Assembly (NCBI RefSeq): GCF_003387075.1
Contig: NZ_QUMQ01000001.1
Location: 3,534,001 to 3,598,000 of the forward strand
DNA length: 64,000 nt
DNA from: Asanoa ferruginea
GTDB taxonomy: Bacteria > Actinomycetota > Actinomycetes > Mycobacteriales > Micromonosporaceae
Reading direction: 5' to 3'
Positions 61,829-64,000 of the stretch are shown here, piece after piece. The notes beneath the pieces are model-generated. The model was not told where the DNA came from. It saw only the letters and a list, made by a program, of their open reading frames with translations, and did no database searches. The position numbers and the translations under genes were made by a program. Each line of letters begins with the position of its first letter. The first letter of the stretch is position 1.

Positions 61829-63043
61829 GTGACAGTCACCGCGACCCCGCGCCAGCGGCTCACGGCCGTCCGAGCCGCCGCGCTCTTCGACGGGACCGGC
61901 GACGCGCTGACCCCCAACCCGGTCGTCACCGTCGACCCGGGCACGGGCCTGATCGTCTCGGTGGGCACGGCACCGCCCGACGGCGCCGACGTCGTCGACC
62001 TCGGCTCGGCGACGCTGCTGCCGGGCCTGGTCGACGGGCACGTCCACCTGGCGTTCGACGCCTCCCTCGACCCGGTGGCGGCGCTGGCCGACCGCGACGA
62101 CGAGTCCGCGTACGCCGCGATGATCGAGGCCGCCCGCCGCACGACCGCCGGTGGCGTGACCACCGTGCGTGACCTCGGCGACCGCGGCTACCTGGCACTG
62201 CGGTTGCGGGAGGCCGCGCGCACCGACCGCACCCTGCTGACGATCGTCGCGTCGGGCCCGCCGATCACCACCCCCGGCGGCCACTGCCACTACCTGGGCG
62301 GCGCCGCGGCCGGCATCGACGGCTTGCGCGCCGCGGTCCGCGACCACGCCGAACGCGGCGCCGACCTTATCAAGATCATGGCGAGCGGCGGCAACATCAC
62401 GCCCGGCAGCCGGCCCGAGTTGTCGCAGTTCAGCGCCGCCGAGTTGCGCGCCGCCGTCGACGAGGCGCACGCGTGCGGCCTGCCGATCGTTGCCCACGCG
62501 CACGGCCTCCAGACGGTGCGCGACGCCCTCGCCGCCGGCGTCGACGGCCTCGAACACGTCACCCTGATGACCGCCGACGGCATCGACCCGATGCCCGACG
62601 ACCTGGTCGCCGCCCTCGCCGCGGCGCCGGTCACCGTCGGCCTCACGCTCGGCATGGTCATCCGCCCCGGCGACCCGCCGCCCCCGAACGGCATAAGGGA
62701 GCGGATCCCCTCGATCATCATCAACATCCGCAAGATGTACGCCGCCGGCGTCGACCTGATCGCCGGCACCGACGCGGGCCTCGGCCCCGGCAAGCCGGCT
62801 GACGTGCTGCGCTCGGCGGTCGGCATGCTGACGGCGTGGGTAGGCATGACGCCCGCGGAGGCGCTGCGGGCCAGCACCTCCCGCGCCGCCACGGTGATCG
62901 GCCTGGGGGAGCGCAAGGGCCGGATCGCACCGGGCTACGACGCCGACCTGCTGGCCATCGACGGCGACCCCCTGACCGACCCGACCGCGCTAGACCGGAT
63001 CAAGGCCGTCTACGTCCGCGGCGAGCCGCTCGCCACCCGGTAA
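61829..63043 (+). CDS. Amidohydrolase (Xaa-Pro/imidazolonepropionase-like)
   Basis: A 404-residue metal-dependent hydrolase: HxH at H71 and H73 in LVDGHVHLAF, carboxylated-Lys candidate in ADLIKIMASGG, His ligands in IVAHAHG and LEHVTL, and Asp in LIAGTDAGLGPG. The C-terminus ends with GLGERKGRIAPGYDADLLAIDGDPL in outline, normal for this family. No signal peptide. It is a second, more typical relative of the amidohydrolase at 19014. GTG 61829 is the chosen start. Confidence 0.87.
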   Translation: MTVTATPRQRLTAVRAAALFDGTGDALTPNPVVTVDPGTGLIVSVGTAPPDGADVVDLGSATLLPGLVDGHVHLAFDASLDPVAALADRDDESAYAAMIEAARRTTAGGVTTVRDLGDRGYLALRLREAARTDRTLLTIVASGPPITTPGGHCHYLGGAAAGIDGLRAAVRDHAERGADLIKIMASGGNITPGSRPELSQFSAAELRAAVDEAHACGLPIVAHAHGLQTVRDALAAGVDGLEHVTLMTADGIDPMPDDLVAALAAAPVTVGLTLGMVIRPGDPPPPNGIRERIPSIIINIRKMYAAGVDLIAGTDAGLGPGKPADVLRSAVGMLTAWVGMTPAEALRASTSRAATVIGLGERKGRIAPGYDADLLAIDGDPLTDPTALDRIKAVYVRGEPLATR

Positions 63044-63109
63044 CTGTTTTCCGTCACCGTCCAGGATGGACGGCAGTGCGGCGCAGTCCAGCGGCACCGC
63101 CCCCGACCC

Positions 63110-63126
63110 GCTTGCAGCGTGCAAGC
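63110..63126. repeat. Short perfect inverted repeat
   Basis: GCTTGCA and TGCAAGC flank GCG in the gap after the amidohydrolase gene, followed by a smaller CCCCG-CTGT-CGGGG hairpin. Possibly a terminator; CTTGCA arms also occur in actinobacterial operators. Confidence 0.4.
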
Positions 63127-63193
63127 TAGCCCCCGCTGTCGGGGCCCGCTCCTGACGGCTTCATCGGTTGCCGGACTCCTGGTTTTGCCGGCG

Positions 63194-63231
63194 TACATGT
63201 TCTTTCATGTACCTACATGAAAGAACATGTA
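63194..63231. repeat. 38-bp dyad of four CATG-type half-sites, copy 2 (perfect)
   Basis: TACATG-(6)-CATGTA-(2)-TACATG-(6)-CATGTA, with spacers TTCTTT, CC and AAAGAA. Including the flanking GGCG and CGCC the arms are perfect over 22 bp with a 2-nt centre. Spacing is the same as in the copy at 29397. It lies 64 bp beyond the end of the LuxR gene, between convergent genes. Confidence 0.85.
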
Positions 63232-63294
63232 CGCCGCGAGAACATCCGTCGGGGCTGCCCGACACGCCCGATCTGCCGCCAACCGCACTCCGGG

Positions 63295-64000
63295 TCAGCG
63301 GAGGCTTGCCGCGAGGTCGGTTCGGGTTGTTACGCCCAGTTTGGCGTAGACGTGGGTGAGGTGGGTTTCGACCGTGCGGCGCGTGACGAACAGGCGCTGC
63401 GCGATCTCCGGATTGCTGTGTCCCTCGGCCGCGAGGCTGGCCACCCGCAGCTCGGCCGAGGTCAGCGCGTCCACCCCGGTCACCGCCGCGCGGCGGGGAC
63501 GGGCACCGGCCGCCGAGAGTTCCTGCCGCGCCCGCCGCGCGAGCAACCGCATGCCACCTCCATCTGCAACCGTCAGGGCCAGGCGGAGCGGTTCGCGGGC
63601 GGCCTCGCGGTGGTTGCCGCGCCGGAGTGCCGCGCCCAGGTCGACCAGCGCGCGGGCATATTCGAGGCGTTCCGGGGAGTCGGCCAGCACGGCGACCGCT
63701 TCTTCGAGAAGGTCGACGGCCTTCCGCCCGGACGTGCGGGCCAGTGCCCGCAGGCCGGCGCCGCGCGGGCCGGGCAGGTCGACCCGGGCCGCGAGGTCGA
63801 GATGCTCCTCCGCTAGCCGGCGCGCCTCCGCCCGGTCGCCGAGTGCCACCAGTGCCTCGGCGTCGTCCACGCGCCAGCACGCCAGGCCGGGGTGCACCGC
63901 TCCGAAGCGCCGCCAATGGTCCGCGGCGGCGACCAGGTCGGCGTGGGCCTGCGCCGGTTGGTGTTGGGCCAGCCGCAGCCGGGCACGGGTCTCCAACAGG
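63295..64000 (-). CDS. LuxR-family regulator, C-terminal part (cut by window end)
   Basis: The frame runs off the right edge, so the N-terminus is missing. The visible 235 residues comprise TPR-like helices (AEEHLDLAARVDLPGPRGAGLRAL and neighbours in outline) and a terminal LuxR helix-turn-helix (about the last 60 residues: LTSAELRVASLAAEGHSN, then VTRRTVETHLTHVYAKLGV). This is the C-terminal layout of large LAL-type ATPase regulators; the ATPase part would lie beyond 64000. An internal ATG at 63996 is unlikely to be the start. Confidence 0.87.
   Translation of the reverse strand, partial: LLETRARLRLAQHQPAQAHADLVAAADHWRRFGAVHPGLACWRVDDAEALVALGDRAEARRLAEEHLDLAARVDLPGPRGAGLRALARTSGRKAVDLLEEAVAVLADSPERLEYARALVDLGAALRRGNHREAAREPLRLALTVADGGGMRLLARRARQELSAAGARPRRAAVTGVDALTSAELRVASLAAEGHSNPEIAQRLFVTRRTVETHLTHVYAKLGVTTRTDLAASLR

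Overview
The window is very GC-rich, uses many GTG starts, and is packed with genes that overlap by four bases (ATGA or GTGA). The gene families are actinobacterial: an ECF42-type sigma factor, a SigE-family ECF sigma factor, a PPOX/F420-type protein, a HTTM/DCC pair, a CYTH-CHAD protein and a PHO-box-like site. A filamentous or spore-forming actinomycete, possibly of the Micromonosporaceae, fits best; the family assignment is inference. I see no rRNA, tRNA, CRISPR array, phage or insertion sequence.

0-9.4 kb is the most unusual region. A PstS-like secreted binding protein, an Ig-repeat surface protein with an LPRTG sorting signal, a sortase-fold protein lacking all three catalytic residues, and a PstB-type ATPase are followed by a WxL-like surface protein, a DUF916 (WxL-interacting) membrane protein and a small LPRTG protein. 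A PHO-box-like repeat then precedes a Pit phosphate transporter gene and a small membrane gene. The layout suggests a phosphate-linked (or other oxyanion) importer coupled to a cell-wall-anchored surface complex. 9.4-11.4 kb holds a STAS protein and a CYTH-CHAD protein, the latter also linked to polyphosphate.

11.4-23.2 kb is mixed: a methyltransferase with a degenerate kinase-like N-terminus, modABC molybdate import, an ArsR regulator with its MFS exporter, a frameshifted SDR, a class C type serine hydrolase, an amidohydrolase, small calycin-like and SnoaL-like proteins, a Tat-exported M28 peptidase and a GIDE-like membrane protein. 23.3-28.6 kb has a giant fused ABC exporter with one intact and one degenerate ATP site, then a three-gene HTTM/DCC cluster.

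28.6-29.5 kb is non-coding: a tandem minisatellite and a 38-bp dyad that recurs, with identical spacing, at 63.2 kb. 29.5-34.4 kb is cell-wall biology: alr and ddl, converging on a response regulator-histidine kinase-lipoprotein operon. 34.4-37.1 kb is cydAB. 37.1-43.5 kb holds a 43-residue peptide translationally linked to a conserved unknown protein, an ECF42 sigma/DGPF pair, RidA, a membrane protein, and two convergent GT2 glycosyltransferases separated by 28-bp repeats.

43.5-46.9 kb is a BlaI/M56 (BlaR1-like) signalling pair with two matching operators. The sites put a methyltransferase and a PAP2 phosphatase/DedA operon under likely BlaI control, with no beta-lactamase. 46.9-64 kb holds a DoxX-like gene, a FUSC-like transporter, a FabH-type KAS III, serine hydroxymethyltransferase, a PPOX protein, a solitary Mrr-type endonuclease between perfect terminator hairpins, an M36 metallopeptidase, a MarR/DHA2 efflux pair sharing a 16-bp motif, an MBL-fold hydrolase, an ECF sigma with a membrane-tethered BNR-repeat protein, an amidohydrolase, and the C-terminus of a LuxR regulator cut by the window end.
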